DNA of 64,000 nucleotides from contig DASVOS010000004.1 in the NCBI GenBank assembly GCA_036383255.1, forward strand, positions 1 through 64,000, given 5' to 3'. Each line of letters begins with the position of its first letter. Position 1 is the stretch's first letter. Below the pieces are notes generated by a model. That model saw only the letters and a program-made list of their open reading frames with translations, made no database searches and was not told the DNA's origin. The stretch comes from Gammaproteobacteria bacterium (lineage in GTDB: Bacteria > Pseudomonadota > Gammaproteobacteria > Natronospirales > REEB76). The translations under genes were made by a program, and so were the position numbers. Shown piece after piece: positions 44,265 to 53,005 of the stretch.

Positions 44265-46181
44265 TTAATCCGACTTTCGCGGTTTCGAGCCAGCCTGGTT
44301 TCCGGCTCGCCGCGGTGGCAGCGTCTCAAGCTTGCACCACTGGTAGGGATAGCTGCCTGCACCCACGTGCGCCTGGTAGACCGTGCATGCCTGGGGATCC
44401 AGCTGGAAACCGTAATGATCCAGTATCCGCTGGGCGGCCGACAACGAAGCGTCATTCAGGGACTGTGCGTCCGCGACGTCCTGATCGCGGGCCACGAGCA
44501 CGCAACGGGCGCCCTGTTCCGTGGCGGCTTCCTGCACGTTGGCGTGGGTATGGGTCTTCTGCACGAGCCAGCGCAACACGCTGCAGCCTCTCGACCCCCG
44601 GGTGAGGCCAAGGTGCCTGGCGATGGCGTTCCTGCCGGCGATGTATCCGGCGACGCCCGCGACCATGTCGTTGTCCATGTAGGAACTGGGATGGCCGTCG
44701 ACGACGGCATAAGTCTCGCCGCCGCGGGTGCGCACCAGCTCACGCAGGCGCTTTATGTACCCCGACGACTCGGGGAAGCTGTTGTGCACGCCGACGAAGG
44801 CGACCTCCGGCGGCAACACCGCCGGCAGCCAGCCATGCGGGACGGTCCCGGCCCCGCCCACGAGGATGGCGGTGGTGGATGCCGGCTCCGCCAACACCGG
44901 CACTTCAGCCTGCACCATCGGGGAAGACCAGTCCTCATGCCCCCAGCTGCGCACTCCCAGCAGGCCGACGACGATGGCGATGGACAAGGTCCACCCCGCG
45001 ACCCGGCGGGCCTTGCCATATGGGAGGATGCGCATGAAGAGCAGATAAGCCGCCAGGGGGGCGACCAACTCTATGGTAACGATGTAGCGATAGATGCTGA
45101 AGACATGCATCCATAGCAGGAACCCGACCGCCACATAGGCCAGTATGCAAGTCTGCCGCGGATCCTTCTCGCCGGCCACGCCGTTCCGCCTTCCCCGCCA
45201 GGCCACCACCGCCCACCAAACGAAGAGCACGTAGAGCACCGACCATATGAGCTGAGGCAGATACAGCTGGCCGACCCGATGCGGATTGAAGGAGAAGATG
45301 AAAGGCCAGAGCAGATGCTCGGCCACTCCCTGGGGCAGCCAGTGGGCGTCGGTCACCACGATGCTCTTGGTGAGCGGGCCGGGGAAGGCGGCGCTGAACT
45401 GCGGGAACAACGGGTTGCCGTACCTGTGCCACATCTCGGCCAGCCAGAAGCCATCCAGCAGCGCGAACCCCAGCAGCATGCCCACGCCCAGCAGGCCGGC
45501 GAGCCGCATGCGCGCAGCCCATGCCAGGGGCAGCACCAGGAAACCGGTGCACAGGGCCGCTGCATAGGGCGCATTGGTGAGCTTGAGGCCCACACCCATG
45601 CCTGCGAGCACCCCGGCCAGCAGCAGCAAGGACATGCCGCGGCGGGACCATGCGATCAGGCTCTCCCAGCCCGCGACGACGGTGAAGAGCGCGCCGAGTT
45701 CGAGCAGCGCGCTGGTGTCGTCCCCCATGCTGTTGCCCAACTCGGACAGGAAGTTGGCGGTCAAGCAGCCGGCGGCAGCCAGGAGCAAGGGCACCCGCCG
45801 GCGATCCTCGGCCGGCAGTCCCGGGAGCGCCTTGCAGGCGATGCCGAGCAGCAGCACGAAGTTCAGCCCATGCAGGAAGCCCATGATGAATCCCGTGAGC
45901 GGACCCGGCAGGTGCATGAGCAGGCCGTAGTAGAAAAGATCCATCAGCGGGTTGAAGTAGCTCTGCATCCCTGCCGGCGCCAGGTCCACGTCCAGCCTGC
46001 CGTGCAGGAAGCTGTAGGGGTTGTACAGGTGGTAGTTGAAGAAATCGTAGTTGGTATCGGTGCCGAGCCATACCGATATGAGGCCGAACGCGATCGGCAC
46101 GCACAGCGATGCGTGGAACAGGGCCCGCTCGCCGCTAAGGGCGCGGTTCATGGCCGCAGCTGCCGCTCTCATCAACTTCAT
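44265..46181 (-). CDS. Polytopic GT-C-like membrane protein, candidate Gtr-type glycosyltransferase
   Basis: A 638-residue protein with about 10-12 hydrophobic segments and a C-terminal soluble part of about 190 residues. An acidic motif follows the first helix (LGTDTNYDFFNYHLYNPYSFLHGRLDVDL), as in GT-C transferases that use polyprenyl-phosphate sugars. No close family is recognised. It follows a GtrB-like and a GtrA gene in an operon, which suggests it is the surface-acting transferase that adds the sugar to LPS or another glycan. The ATG at 46181 is preferred (AGG six bases upstream); an ATG at 46208 is possible. Confidence 0.62.
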   Translation of the reverse strand: MKLMRAAAAAMNRALSGERALFHASLCVPIAFGLISVWLGTDTNYDFFNYHLYNPYSFLHGRLDVDLAPAGMQSYFNPLMDLFYYGLLMHLPGPLTGFIMGFLHGLNFVLLLGIACKALPGLPAEDRRRVPLLLAAAGCLTANFLSELGNSMGDDTSALLELGALFTVVAGWESLIAWSRRGMSLLLLAGVLAGMGVGLKLTNAPYAAALCTGFLVLPLAWAARMRLAGLLGVGMLLGFALLDGFWLAEMWHRYGNPLFPQFSAAFPGPLTKSIVVTDAHWLPQGVAEHLLWPFIFSFNPHRVGQLYLPQLIWSVLYVLFVWWAVVAWRGRRNGVAGEKDPRQTCILAYVAVGFLLWMHVFSIYRYIVTIELVAPLAAYLLFMRILPYGKARRVAGWTLSIAIVVGLLGVRSWGHEDWSSPMVQAEVPVLAEPASTTAILVGGAGTVPHGWLPAVLPPEVAFVGVHNSFPESSGYIKRLRELVRTRGGETYAVVDGHPSSYMDNDMVAGVAGYIAGRNAIARHLGLTRGSRGCSVLRWLVQKTHTHANVQEAATEQGARCVLVARDQDVADAQSLNDASLSAAQRILDHYGFQLDPQACTVYQAHVGAGSYPYQWCKLETLPPRRAGNQAGSKPRKSD

Positions 46182-46221
46182 GAAGGACCTGCCTGCATCG
46201 GATGGCATGGAGATGGGACGG

Positions 46222-46614
46222 TCATCCGCCGGGCGGCCGGAAGACCCAGAACTTGGAGGTGAGGAAGTTGACCATCAGGCCCGCGATCGAGCCGGCGGCG
46301 ACGGCCACGGCCGGCAGCAGGCCGGTCTTCGGGAAGCTCGCGACGATCACGGTGTAACAGGCGTAGTTCACCGCTCCGCCGCCGAGCATGGCCGTTAGGT
46401 ACCTGAACCACTCGGAGTGCAGGCGCAGGGTCCGCGTGGCGGAGAAGGTGTAGCGCCGGTTGAGTTGCCAGGTCACGGCCACGGCGACCAGGAACGAACA
46501 TGCCCGCCCGGCGTAATAACCCAGGCCCGCCCAGAGTGCGGCATAGAGCACGGCCACATCCACCACGAATCCGATGCAGCCCGCCAACGCGAAGCGCAGG
46601 AACTGGCCGTACAT
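46222..46614 (-). CDS. gtrA: GtrA family polyprenyl-sugar flippase
   Basis: A 130-residue protein with four membrane helices. FLRFALAGCIGFVVDVAVLYAAL at the N-terminus, VTWQLNRRYTF after helix two and NFLTSKFWVF at the end are the GtrA hallmarks. GtrA proteins are thought to flip undecaprenyl-phosphate-linked sugars to the periplasm. Its ATG directly abuts the TAG of the upstream glycosyltransferase gene. Confidence 0.9.
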   Translation of the reverse strand: MYGQFLRFALAGCIGFVVDVAVLYAALWAGLGYYAGRACSFLVAVAVTWQLNRRYTFSATRTLRLHSEWFRYLTAMLGGGAVNYACYTVIVASFPKTGLLPAVAVAAGSIAGLMVNFLTSKFWVFRPPGG

Positions 46615-47562
46615 CTAGCGGGCCTTGCCCGCCATGGGACCTGGCACCGCCAGATAGGCGAACCGCTTCGCCTCGATGCGGCCATGGGTCACGGTGTCCA
46701 GCACCAGGCCGCAGGCCAGCAGGATCACGCCCAGGAGGACGAGCCCGGTGCACAGCAAGGCGGTCGGCACACGCGGCACCAGCCCGGTCTCGAGATAGAA
46801 CTGGAAGATGGGCACGGCCAGCGCCACCGCGGTGACGGTGCAGGCCGCGAACCCCAATGAGAAGAACGCCAAGGGGCGCTCTGACTTGAACAGGGTGATG
46901 ATGGTGAGCAGGACCCGGAACCCGTCCCGCCAGGTATTGAGCTTGCTCACCGATCCTTCCTGCCTGGCCCCGTACCGGGTGGGCACCTCCATCACCGGCA
47001 TGCGCAGCTGCAAGGCGTGGACGGTGAGCTCCGTCTCGATCTCGAAGCCGGCGGCGTTGGCGGGAAAAGACTTCGCGTAACGCCGGGAGAAGGCCCGGTA
47101 GCCGGACAGCATGTCGGTAAACGTGCTGCCGAACAGGAACCCGGTGAAGCGGGTGAGCAGGAGGTTGCCGAAGCGGTGTCCCATGCGATAGGCGGCCGCA
47201 TCCTCGCTGACCCTGCTGCCCACCACCATGTCCAGCCCTTCGTCGCGCACTTTCCCGACGAGCGCTCCGGCCTTGCCGGCATCGTAGGTGCCGTCTCCAT
47301 CCGCCATCAGGTAGACGTCGGCGTCCACGTCGGCGAACATCCGGCGCACCACGTTGCCCTTGCCCTTCAGCCGCACGCTCCGGACATCCGCGCCCGCCTC
47401 CCGGGCCACGCGAGCCGTGTCATCGGTGGAGGCGTTGTCGAAGACGAAGATGTCCGCCTTGGGTAAGGCTTCCTTGAAGGAACGCACGACCGAACTTATG
47501 GACGCCGCTTCGTTGTAGCAAGGCAGGATGACCGCGACGCGGCCGGGAGCTTCGTCATTCAT
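46615..47562 (-). CDS. GtrB-like family 2 glycosyltransferase
   Basis: A 315-residue inverting glycosyltransferase with a cytoplasmic GT-A domain and two C-terminal membrane helices. ILPCYNEAASISSVVRSF, the FDNASTDDT loop, the catalytic MADGDGTYD (DxD-like) and VVGSRV and the YRAFSRRYAKSFP segments match dolichol-phosphate-mannose/GtrB-type enzymes, which load a sugar onto polyprenyl phosphate. First gene of the gtrB-gtrA-GT-C operon. Confidence 0.88.
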   Translation of the reverse strand: MNDEAPGRVAVILPCYNEAASISSVVRSFKEALPKADIFVFDNASTDDTARVAREAGADVRSVRLKGKGNVVRRMFADVDADVYLMADGDGTYDAGKAGALVGKVRDEGLDMVVGSRVSEDAAAYRMGHRFGNLLLTRFTGFLFGSTFTDMLSGYRAFSRRYAKSFPANAAGFEIETELTVHALQLRMPVMEVPTRYGARQEGSVSKLNTWRDGFRVLLTIITLFKSERPLAFFSLGFAACTVTAVALAVPIFQFYLETGLVPRVPTALLCTGLVLLGVILLACGLVLDTVTHGRIEAKRFAYLAVPGPMAGKAR

Positions 47563-47669
47563 GCGCGTGTCCTGAGGATCCCCGGCAAATATTATAGGGG
47601 GCCGCCGCCGCCATCTCTTCCGGGCCGTCGATATTTATCCGGGTGGCGGCATGCCGGCAGTCATGCTGG

Positions 47670-48305
47670 TCAGGGATCGGGTCTCCTGCCCGGATAGCAC
47701 GCGCTGGGCGGCGCATCACCTTCCGGCGCCTGGATCATGGGTCCCTTCGCGTCCGGGTCCTGGACCACGTCGAACGTCAGGGTGAACTTCGCGAGCCTGC
47801 CGGCCTGCCACTGGATGTCGGTGAAGGCCATGGTCACGGCCATGCCCCGCAGCCGGAAGTGGCGCGCGGTGCTGTACTCGGGATAGTCCAGGCAGTCGCC
47901 CTGGAACTGGCGCGCCAGCACCCGGCCCCGGTTCCACCAGTCGTGGTCCTGCTCGGCATGGGTCTCGGTGGCCAAGAGGTTCACCAGGGTCACCGTGTCG
48001 CCCTTGAACGGGAACAGCGCGCACTGGAAGTCCCCCGAGAAGTGCATCTCGTAGTCGTCGGCGTAGTTGCCGCTGTGGCACTCGAACTTGTAGAGCGGCG
48101 TCTCCTTCGCACCCTTGAGGTACACGATGAACGGCGTGTCCCCATCCGGCTGCGCCGGGCGCAGGTAGGCATACTCTGCGTGCAACGGCTGGATCGGAGG
48201 CCAACCGGCAGCCGCTGCTGCGGCAGGCGGCAGCACGCGGGTCGCCACCGGATTGGTAAGCATGGGAAGACCGGCCCCGAGTCCGGCGAAGAGGTACGGC
48301 AGCAT
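47670..48305 (-). CDS. Hypothetical protein, possibly exported
   Basis: A 211-residue protein with a moderately hydrophobic, alanine-rich N-terminus (MLPYLFAGLGAGLPMLTNPVATRVLPPAAAAAAG) that may be a poor signal or anchor. The rest is a beta-rich domain with strands such as PFIVYLKGAKETPLYKFECHSGNYADDYEMHFSGDFQCALFPF and LAKFTLTFDVVQD, and three cysteines. I do not recognise it. It sits between the glycosylation operon and the heme O synthase gene, 27 bases after the latter's stop on the same strand, so it may be read with the cytochrome oxidase assembly genes. Confidence 0.55.
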   Translation of the reverse strand: MLPYLFAGLGAGLPMLTNPVATRVLPPAAAAAAGWPPIQPLHAEYAYLRPAQPDGDTPFIVYLKGAKETPLYKFECHSGNYADDYEMHFSGDFQCALFPFKGDTVTLVNLLATETHAEQDHDWWNRGRVLARQFQGDCLDYPEYSTARHFRLRGMAVTMAFTDIQWQAGRLAKFTLTFDVVQDPDAKGPMIQAPEGDAPPSACYPGRRPDP

Positions 48306-48332
48306 GCCCCGAGTATAGACCGGGGTGGCAAC

Positions 48333-49235
48333 TCAGGCGGCGCGGAACAGCAGGGGCACGTAGTGGTCCAGGAGCAATGCGGCGAACAGGAGCGACAGGT
48401 ACCAGATGGACCAGTGGAAGGTGCGCATCGGCAAGGTCTCATCATCCGTCTGCTTCAGGCGCCAGGCGTACCAGAGGAACACGCCGCCCAACACCAGCGC
48501 CGAGACCAGGTACAGGAAGCCGCTCATGCGGATGGCGAAGGGCAGGAGGCTAACCGCCAGCAGGAGCAGCGTGTAGAGCAGGATCTGCAGCTTGGTGTAC
48601 TCCACGCCGTGGGTGACGGGCAGCATGGGGATGCCCACCTTGGCGTAGTCCTCGCGCCTATGGATCGCCAGCGCCCAGAAGTGCGGCGGCGTCCATATGA
48701 AGATGATGAGGAACAGCAGGAACGCGCCGGCCCCGGCGTGGCCGGTGACCGCGGTCCAGCCCAAGAGCGGCGGCGCGGCGCCGGCGGCGCCCCCGATGAC
48801 GATGTTCTGGGGCGAGGCACGCTTCAGGAACACGGTGTAGATCACCGCATAGCCGATGAGGGAGATGAACGTGAGCACCGCCGTGAGGGTGTTCACCAGC
48901 GCCGTCAGGATAAGCATGGAGAGCATGGTGAGGGTGAGCGCGAACAGCACCACCTGCCGCTCCGTCACCTGCCCCGTCGGCAGCGGCCGATGGCGGGTGC
49001 GGAACATCACCGCGTCCACCTTCTGGTCCAGGAGGTGGTTCACCGCCGCGGCGCCGGAGGCCGCGAGGCCGATGCCGAGCGTGCCGAAGATGAGCTCGCT
49101 CAAGGGCGGCCAGCCGGGCACCGCCAGGAACATGCCCACCACCGCGGTGAAGACGATGAGCGACACGACCCTCGGTTTACCGAGTTCGTAGAAGTCTCGC
49201 CAAGTGGTGCCCGCTTCGCTCGCGCTCGTATTCAT
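48333..49235 (-). CDS. cyoE: Protoheme IX farnesyltransferase (heme O synthase)
   Basis: A 300-residue UbiA-superfamily prenyltransferase that adds farnesyl to heme B. The two aspartate-rich motifs are visible: [21 protein letters not shown] near residue 65 and the second around [20 protein letters not shown]. About eight or nine membrane helices. Called ctaB in cox operons. It works with the heme A synthase gene upstream; a stem-loop array separates the two. Confidence 0.94.
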   Translation of the reverse strand: MNTSASEAGTTWRDFYELGKPRVVSLIVFTAVVGMFLAVPGWPPLSELIFGTLGIGLAASGAAAVNHLLDQKVDAVMFRTRHRPLPTGQVTERQVVLFALTLTMLSMLILTALVNTLTAVLTFISLIGYAVIYTVFLKRASPQNIVIGGAAGAAPPLLGWTAVTGHAGAGAFLLFLIIFIWTPPHFWALAIHRREDYAKVGIPMLPVTHGVEYTKLQILLYTLLLLAVSLLPFAIRMSGFLYLVSALVLGGVFLWYAWRLKQTDDETLPMRTFHWSIWYLSLLFAALLLDHYVPLLFRAA

Positions 49236-49251
49236 CTTTTGCCCGCGTTAC

Positions 49252-49366
49252 GCTTTCGCTTCGCGAAAGCTGTCTATATACGCCTTCTGCAAAATACATC
49301 TGTATTTTGCAGACCGCCGAGCCCGGCGCATGTCCGGACTCGACGTCACGGCGCTTCCTGCGCCGT
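49252..49366. repeat. Stem-loop array between heme A synthase and heme O synthase genes
   Basis: Four stems: GCTTTCGC/GCGAAAGC (49252-49270), a 12-bp perfect TCTGCAAAATAC/GTATTTTGCAGA (49286-49313), CGAGCCCGG/CCGGACTCG with one mismatch (49318-49342) and ACGGCGC/GCGCCGT with loop TTCCT (49348-49366). The second and third match modules at 16832-16897 in opposite order. No gene is present in this gap; the array must be transcribed if cyoE is read with the upstream gene. Confidence 0.8.
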
Positions 49367-49371
49367 CCACT

Positions 49372-50355
49372 CTATTTCGCGTTAACTGACCAATTCAATG
49401 TCACGACTGCGCCCAGCAGCAGCGCCGCCACGCCATTGTGCAGGTCAGCCAGGGGCAGGGGCCAGCCGAACTTCACGAGGCTGATGCCGAGCGCGATCTG
49501 GGTGAGCAGCAGCGCGCCCACCAGGGCCGCCAGCCAGCGCAGCGCCGGGGCCCGCGCCCGCAGCATGAGGTCGAAGCTGGTGAAGCCCACCACCAGGAAG
49601 GTGACGAGCGCGCCCAGCCGGTGCATCACGTGGATGGCCATGCGCGCCGCATTGCCGAGGATGCCGCCCTGGTAGTCGGGCCCGAGGCCATGCCAGCTGA
49701 AGCCGGCGGCGAAGTCCATGCCTTCGGGCCAGAAGCTGCCCTGGCAGGTGGGGAAGTCCGGGCAGGCGATGGCTGCGTAGTTGCTGCTGACCCAGCCGCC
49801 CAGCGCGATCTGGCAGGCCAGCACCACGAGACTCAGGAGCGCGAGCCGGCGGAAGATCGGGCCAGATTCGGTGCCGTGCCTCAGCCAGCCGCCGCTCTGC
49901 AGCACCAAGAGCACCAGGAGCGCGAAGGTGGCGAGGCCGCCCAGGAGGTGGGCCGTGACCACCGGCGGGAACAGGAGCAGCGTCACCGTCCACATGCCGA
50001 GCAGCGCCTGGAACACCACCAGGCCCAGGAGCAGCGCCGGCAGGAGCTTGGGCTGCTCCGGGTCGCGGCGGCGCCAGAAGGCGAGCCCCGCCATCACCAG
50101 GATCAGCGTGGCCAGGCCTCCCACGAAATAACGGTGGATCATCTCCTTCCAGGCCCGCGCCGGCTCCAGCGGCCGCGCCGCGAGCATGGCCGGGTCCACT
50201 TCCGTGTGGCTCGGCACTGCCATGTGGCCGTAGCAGCCCGGCCAGTCCGGGCACCCCAAGCCCGCCTGCGACAAGCGTACGTAGGCACCCAGCATCACCA
50301 CGCCGAAGGCGAGCACCGCAGCGGCGATGGCGATATACAAGAAATACTTTTTCAT
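49372..50355 (-). CDS. ctaA: Heme A synthase
   Basis: A 327-residue COX15/CtaA protein with eight membrane helices that oxidises heme O to heme A for cytochrome oxidase. GAYVRLSQAGLGCPDWPGCYGHM at the N-terminus, EMIHRYFVGGLATL, the mid-protein SNYAAIACPDFPTCQG and IHVMHRLGALVTFLVV hold the conserved cysteines and heme-ligand histidines. A 128-bp repeat lies 18 bases upstream of its start, separating it from the SCO-like gene. Confidence 0.94.
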   Translation of the reverse strand: MKKYFLYIAIAAAVLAFGVVMLGAYVRLSQAGLGCPDWPGCYGHMAVPSHTEVDPAMLAARPLEPARAWKEMIHRYFVGGLATLILVMAGLAFWRRRDPEQPKLLPALLLGLVVFQALLGMWTVTLLLFPPVVTAHLLGGLATFALLVLLVLQSGGWLRHGTESGPIFRRLALLSLVVLACQIALGGWVSSNYAAIACPDFPTCQGSFWPEGMDFAAGFSWHGLGPDYQGGILGNAARMAIHVMHRLGALVTFLVVGFTSFDLMLRARAPALRWLAALVGALLLTQIALGISLVKFGWPLPLADLHNGVAALLLGAVVTLNWSVNAK

Positions 50356-50373
50356 AACTTAAAAGGACTCCGG

Positions 50374-50501
50374 TCAAAAGCGTCGCGAGCGAAGGCAGGA
50401 CGAGGCGCGCAAGGCGAGCACGAGGGAGCGTACTTTTGGCGTACGTGACCGAGTGCGAGTCCGAAGCGCAACAAAGTCATGCCGAGCGCAGCAGCTTTTG
50501 A
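50374..50501 (-). repeat. 128-bp dispersed repeat, copy B
   Basis: Bounded by TCAAAAGC/GCTTTTGA, so the second base pair has changed from T-A (copy A) to C-G, keeping complementarity. The central CGTAC/GTACG hairpin loop is TTTTGGC. About 92% identical to 25940-26067, same orientation. It ends two bases from the stop codon of the SCO-like gene, just as copy A ends in the stop of the ferredoxin gene. Confidence 0.85.
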
Positions 50502-50503
50502 CA

Positions 50504-51064
50504 TCAGCCTTCGCTCACGCCGAGCAGATGGCGGAGGTCCTGAAGGATATGCTTCGGGTCTTCGCTCAAGGGATAACGCAGCACCACGTAGCCCTTCGGG
50601 TCCACCAGGTACACGTACTTGGGTGCATCCGCCCCGTCGAAGGCGGCGAGCGCGGCGCGGCCGGTGCCGTCCACTGCCGTGAGGCCGGTGTCCTGCTTCG
50701 CTTCCGCGTCCGGCGCACCCGAGGCGAGATAGAGCCGCTGCACCTGCCGGCTGTTCTCACCGAGCGCGAGCTCGCTCACCTGCATCGCCTGCAGCGCGCC
50801 GCGGCAGTCCGCGCCGCAGCCAGCGCCGCCCACGTAGACGAGGGTGAGGTGGTGCAGGAAGTAGTCCGCCGGCAGCGGCAGGCCCGTGGCGTCCACCGGG
50901 CGCGGCGGCTGCACGAACTCGCCCTTGTTGGTGGTGCCGAGGTGCACCTTGTCCAGGTTCGCATACAGGAGCCAGGAGCCCAGCGCCGGCGCCAGGAACA
51001 CCGCCAGCAGCACCAGCAGGACCCAGCGGTTCTTGTTCGCGGCCTTCTGTGTCTCGTCGTTCAT
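50504..51064 (-). CDS. SCO1/SenC-like copper assembly protein
   Basis: A 186-residue membrane-anchored thioredoxin-fold protein: one helix (about residues 14-33), then a periplasmic domain with a Cx3C motif (C-G-A-D-C, in YVGGAGCGADCRGAL) that matches the SCO copper-binding pair, and the strand YVYLVDPKGYVVLRYPL. SCO proteins load the CuA centre of subunit II. The family match is loose; it may be a diverged SCO or thioredoxin-like assembly factor. Its ATG overlaps the SURF1 stop (ATGA). A 128-bp repeat follows its stop. Confidence 0.72.
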   Translation of the reverse strand: MNDETQKAANKNRWVLLVLLAVFLAPALGSWLLYANLDKVHLGTTNKGEFVQPPRPVDATGLPLPADYFLHHLTLVYVGGAGCGADCRGALQAMQVSELALGENSRQVQRLYLASGAPDAEAKQDTGLTAVDGTGRAALAAFDGADAPKYVYLVDPKGYVVLRYPLSEDPKHILQDLRHLLGVSEG

Positions 51065-51801
51065 GCCTGTCTCCTCGTGCGGCGCAGGTTCACCACCAGC
51101 CACACCGTGAACACCGCCAGGGCCAGCATCAGCCACTGGAACGCGTAACCCTGGTGCCGCGCGGGGGTGAGCCCCACGTCCAGCACCGCCTGCCGCGCGT
51201 AGCCGTCGGGCTGCGCGGGATCCAGCTTCAGCACCGGCGTCATGAGCCTGGGACCGTACAGGGTCAGGAGCGCGTGGCTGTCCGGATAGAACATGAGCTT
51301 GGGCCAGCCTGCCGCGGGGGATGCCGGTGTCCCCAGCTTGATGCCCGGCACCGGCAGCGTGCCGATGCTGGCCTCGATGCGGCGCGGCGCCGTGCTTACG
51401 GCGACGTCCGGCGCCCTGCCCTGGGTGTCCGCCGGCACCCAACCCCGATCCACCATCGCGATCACTTGGCCCTGCATCAGGAACGGCGTCAGCACCTCGT
51501 AGCCGACTCCTGCGTCGCGGGGAATGTCCTGCAGCAACACCTGGCGCGCGCTGTCGTAGCTCCCGGTGGCGCTGACCTTGAGGTAGGCCGGGAAGCTCTC
51601 GAGCGTGGGATCCGCCAGCAGCGCATCCAGCGATACCGGTGGGCGCTTCGCCTGCTCTGCATAGCCCGCCAGGAGCTCGCGCTTGTACTCGCCCCGCTGC
51701 CACTGCCACCAGGACAGGCGCAGGAACAGGGCGCAGAGGACCAGCATGGCCAGGGTCGGCCACAGGCCCGGACGGAAGGATTTGCCGAGGCTCAGGCGCA
51801 A
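51061..51801 (-). CDS. SURF1 family cytochrome oxidase assembly protein
   Basis: A 246-residue protein with two membrane helices flanking a periplasmic domain (LAMLVLCALFLRLSWWQWQRGEYKRELL at the start and AFQWLMLALAVFTVWLVVNLRRTRR at the end). The segments RQVLLQDIPRDAGVGYEVLTPFLMQG and VDRGWVPADTQGRAP are diagnostic. SURF1 helps insert heme A into subunit I. The start codon appears to be TTG at 51801, with no strong ribosome site; divergent from the small DUF2909 gene. Confidence 0.88.
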   Translation of the reverse strand: MRLSLGKSFRPGLWPTLAMLVLCALFLRLSWWQWQRGEYKRELLAGYAEQAKRPPVSLDALLADPTLESFPAYLKVSATGSYDSARQVLLQDIPRDAGVGYEVLTPFLMQGQVIAMVDRGWVPADTQGRAPDVAVSTAPRRIEASIGTLPVPGIKLGTPASPAAGWPKLMFYPDSHALLTLYGPRLMTPVLKLDPAQPDGYARQAVLDVGLTPARHQGYAFQWLMLALAVFTVWLVVNLRRTRRQA

Positions 51802-51834
51802 GTGCTAACGTGCCCCGCTGCCGCGGAGAACACC

Positions 51835-52044
51835 ATGCTGCCACGCCTCATCATCGTCGCCATCCTGCTTGCCATCCTCGCCAGCCTGTTCTCGGGCATG
51901 TACTTCATGCTGAAGGACCGGGGCCAGTCCCAGCGCAACGTGAAGGCGCTCTCGATCCGCATCGGCCTGTCGCTGCTCTTGTTCGCCCTGCTCATCGCCG
52001 CGTACTTCATGGGCTGGATCCAGCCTAATTCGGTGCATCCTTAG
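51835..52044 (+). CDS. DUF2909-type twin-transmembrane small protein
   Basis: A 69-residue protein with two membrane helices (LPRLIIVAILLAILASLFSGMYFML and IGLSLLLFALLIAAYFMGW) joined by a basic loop KDRGQSQRNVKALSIR. This matches the DUF2909 family commonly found inside gammaproteobacterial cox clusters, opposite to the other genes as here. GGAG precedes the ATG by six bases. The role is unknown; an oxidase assembly role is inferred from context. Confidence 0.85.
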   Translation: MLPRLIIVAILLAILASLFSGMYFMLKDRGQSQRNVKALSIRIGLSLLLFALLIAAYFMGWIQPNSVHP

Positions 52045-52047
52045 AAA

Positions 52048-52082
52048 AAGAAGCGCCGCGTTTTGAGGCGCGGCGCTTCTTG
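52048..52082. terminator. Bidirectional intrinsic terminator
   Basis: A 13-bp perfect stem AAGAAGCGCCGCG/CGCGGCGCTTCTT with an eight-base loop, between the convergent DUF2909 gene and the oxidase subunit III gene. Confidence 0.8.
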
Positions 52083-52102
52083 TTGTCTTTCCGCTGTATC
52101 GC

Positions 52103-52987
52103 TTAGAGCCAGTACACGAAGATGTACAGGCCCAACCACACCACGTCCACGAAGTGCCAGTACCAGCTCACCGCCTCGAACGCGAAGTGGTGGTGCGGCT
52201 CGAAGTGGCCGCGCATGGAACGGCCCAGGATCACCGTCAGCATGATGGCGCCGATGGTGACGTGCAGGCCGTGGAAGCCGGTCAGCATGAAGAAGGTCGA
52301 GCCGTAGATACCCGAACCCAGGGTCAGGTTCTGCTTGTTGTAGGCATCGATGTACTCGTGCGCCTGCATGAACACGAAGGTGAAGCCCAGCAGCACCGTG
52401 AACAGCAGGAACAGCTTGAGCTTGCCGCGCTGGCCGGCCTTGAGGCCCCAGTGGGCGATGGTCACGGTCAGGCCCGAGGTGAGCAGGATGGCGGTGTTGA
52501 GCGCCGGGATGCCGAGCGCCTCCATGGCCTTGAACGCGCCGCCGACGCCGGCGGGGCCGTTGGTGGGCCAAGCCGGCTCGTAGCCGTGCCACAGCAGGAG
52601 GTTGGTGAAGAGGTTCTTGCCCACGCCGCCGAGCCAGGGCAGCGAGAACTGCCGGGCGTAGAACAGCGCGCCGAAGAAGGCGGCGAAGAACATGACCTCG
52701 GAGAAGATGAACCAGGTCATGCCCCAGCGGAAGGAGCGGTCCACCTGCTCGTTGTAGGCGCCGCCCTCGCTCTCGCGGATCACGGTGCCGAACCAGCCGA
52801 ACATCATCACCAGGATGATGAGCAGGCCCACCGGGAACAGCATCTCGCCGAACGCCACGTCCTCCATCCACAGCGCCGCGCCCGCCAGCGTGGTGAACAG
52901 GCCGATGGAGCCGACGATCGGCCAATGGCTGCCGTGCGGCACGTAGTAGTGGCTCTTGTCATAGCCGGCGGTGACATGGACTGACAT
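52103..52987 (-). CDS. ctaE: Cytochrome c oxidase subunit III
   Basis: A 294-residue protein with seven membrane helices. WFGTVIRESEGGAYNEQVDRSFRWGMTWFIFSEVMFFAAFFGALFYAR, HEYIDAYNKQN, FFMLTGFHGLHVTIGAI and the last AFEAVSWYWHFVDVVWLGLYIFVYWL are diagnostic of the aa3/caa3 subunit III. It stabilises subunit I in the terminal oxidase. Last structural gene of the cox operon running from 56.6 kb. Confidence 0.96.
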   Translation of the reverse strand: MSVHVTAGYDKSHYYVPHGSHWPIVGSIGLFTTLAGAALWMEDVAFGEMLFPVGLLIILVMMFGWFGTVIRESEGGAYNEQVDRSFRWGMTWFIFSEVMFFAAFFGALFYARQFSLPWLGGVGKNLFTNLLLWHGYEPAWPTNGPAGVGGAFKAMEALGIPALNTAILLTSGLTVTIAHWGLKAGQRGKLKLFLLFTVLLGFTFVFMQAHEYIDAYNKQNLTLGSGIYGSTFFMLTGFHGLHVTIGAIMLTVILGRSMRGHFEPHHHFAFEAVSWYWHFVDVVWLGLYIFVYWL

Positions 52988-53005
52988 GGCGTCTTCCTTC
53001 TCTGG

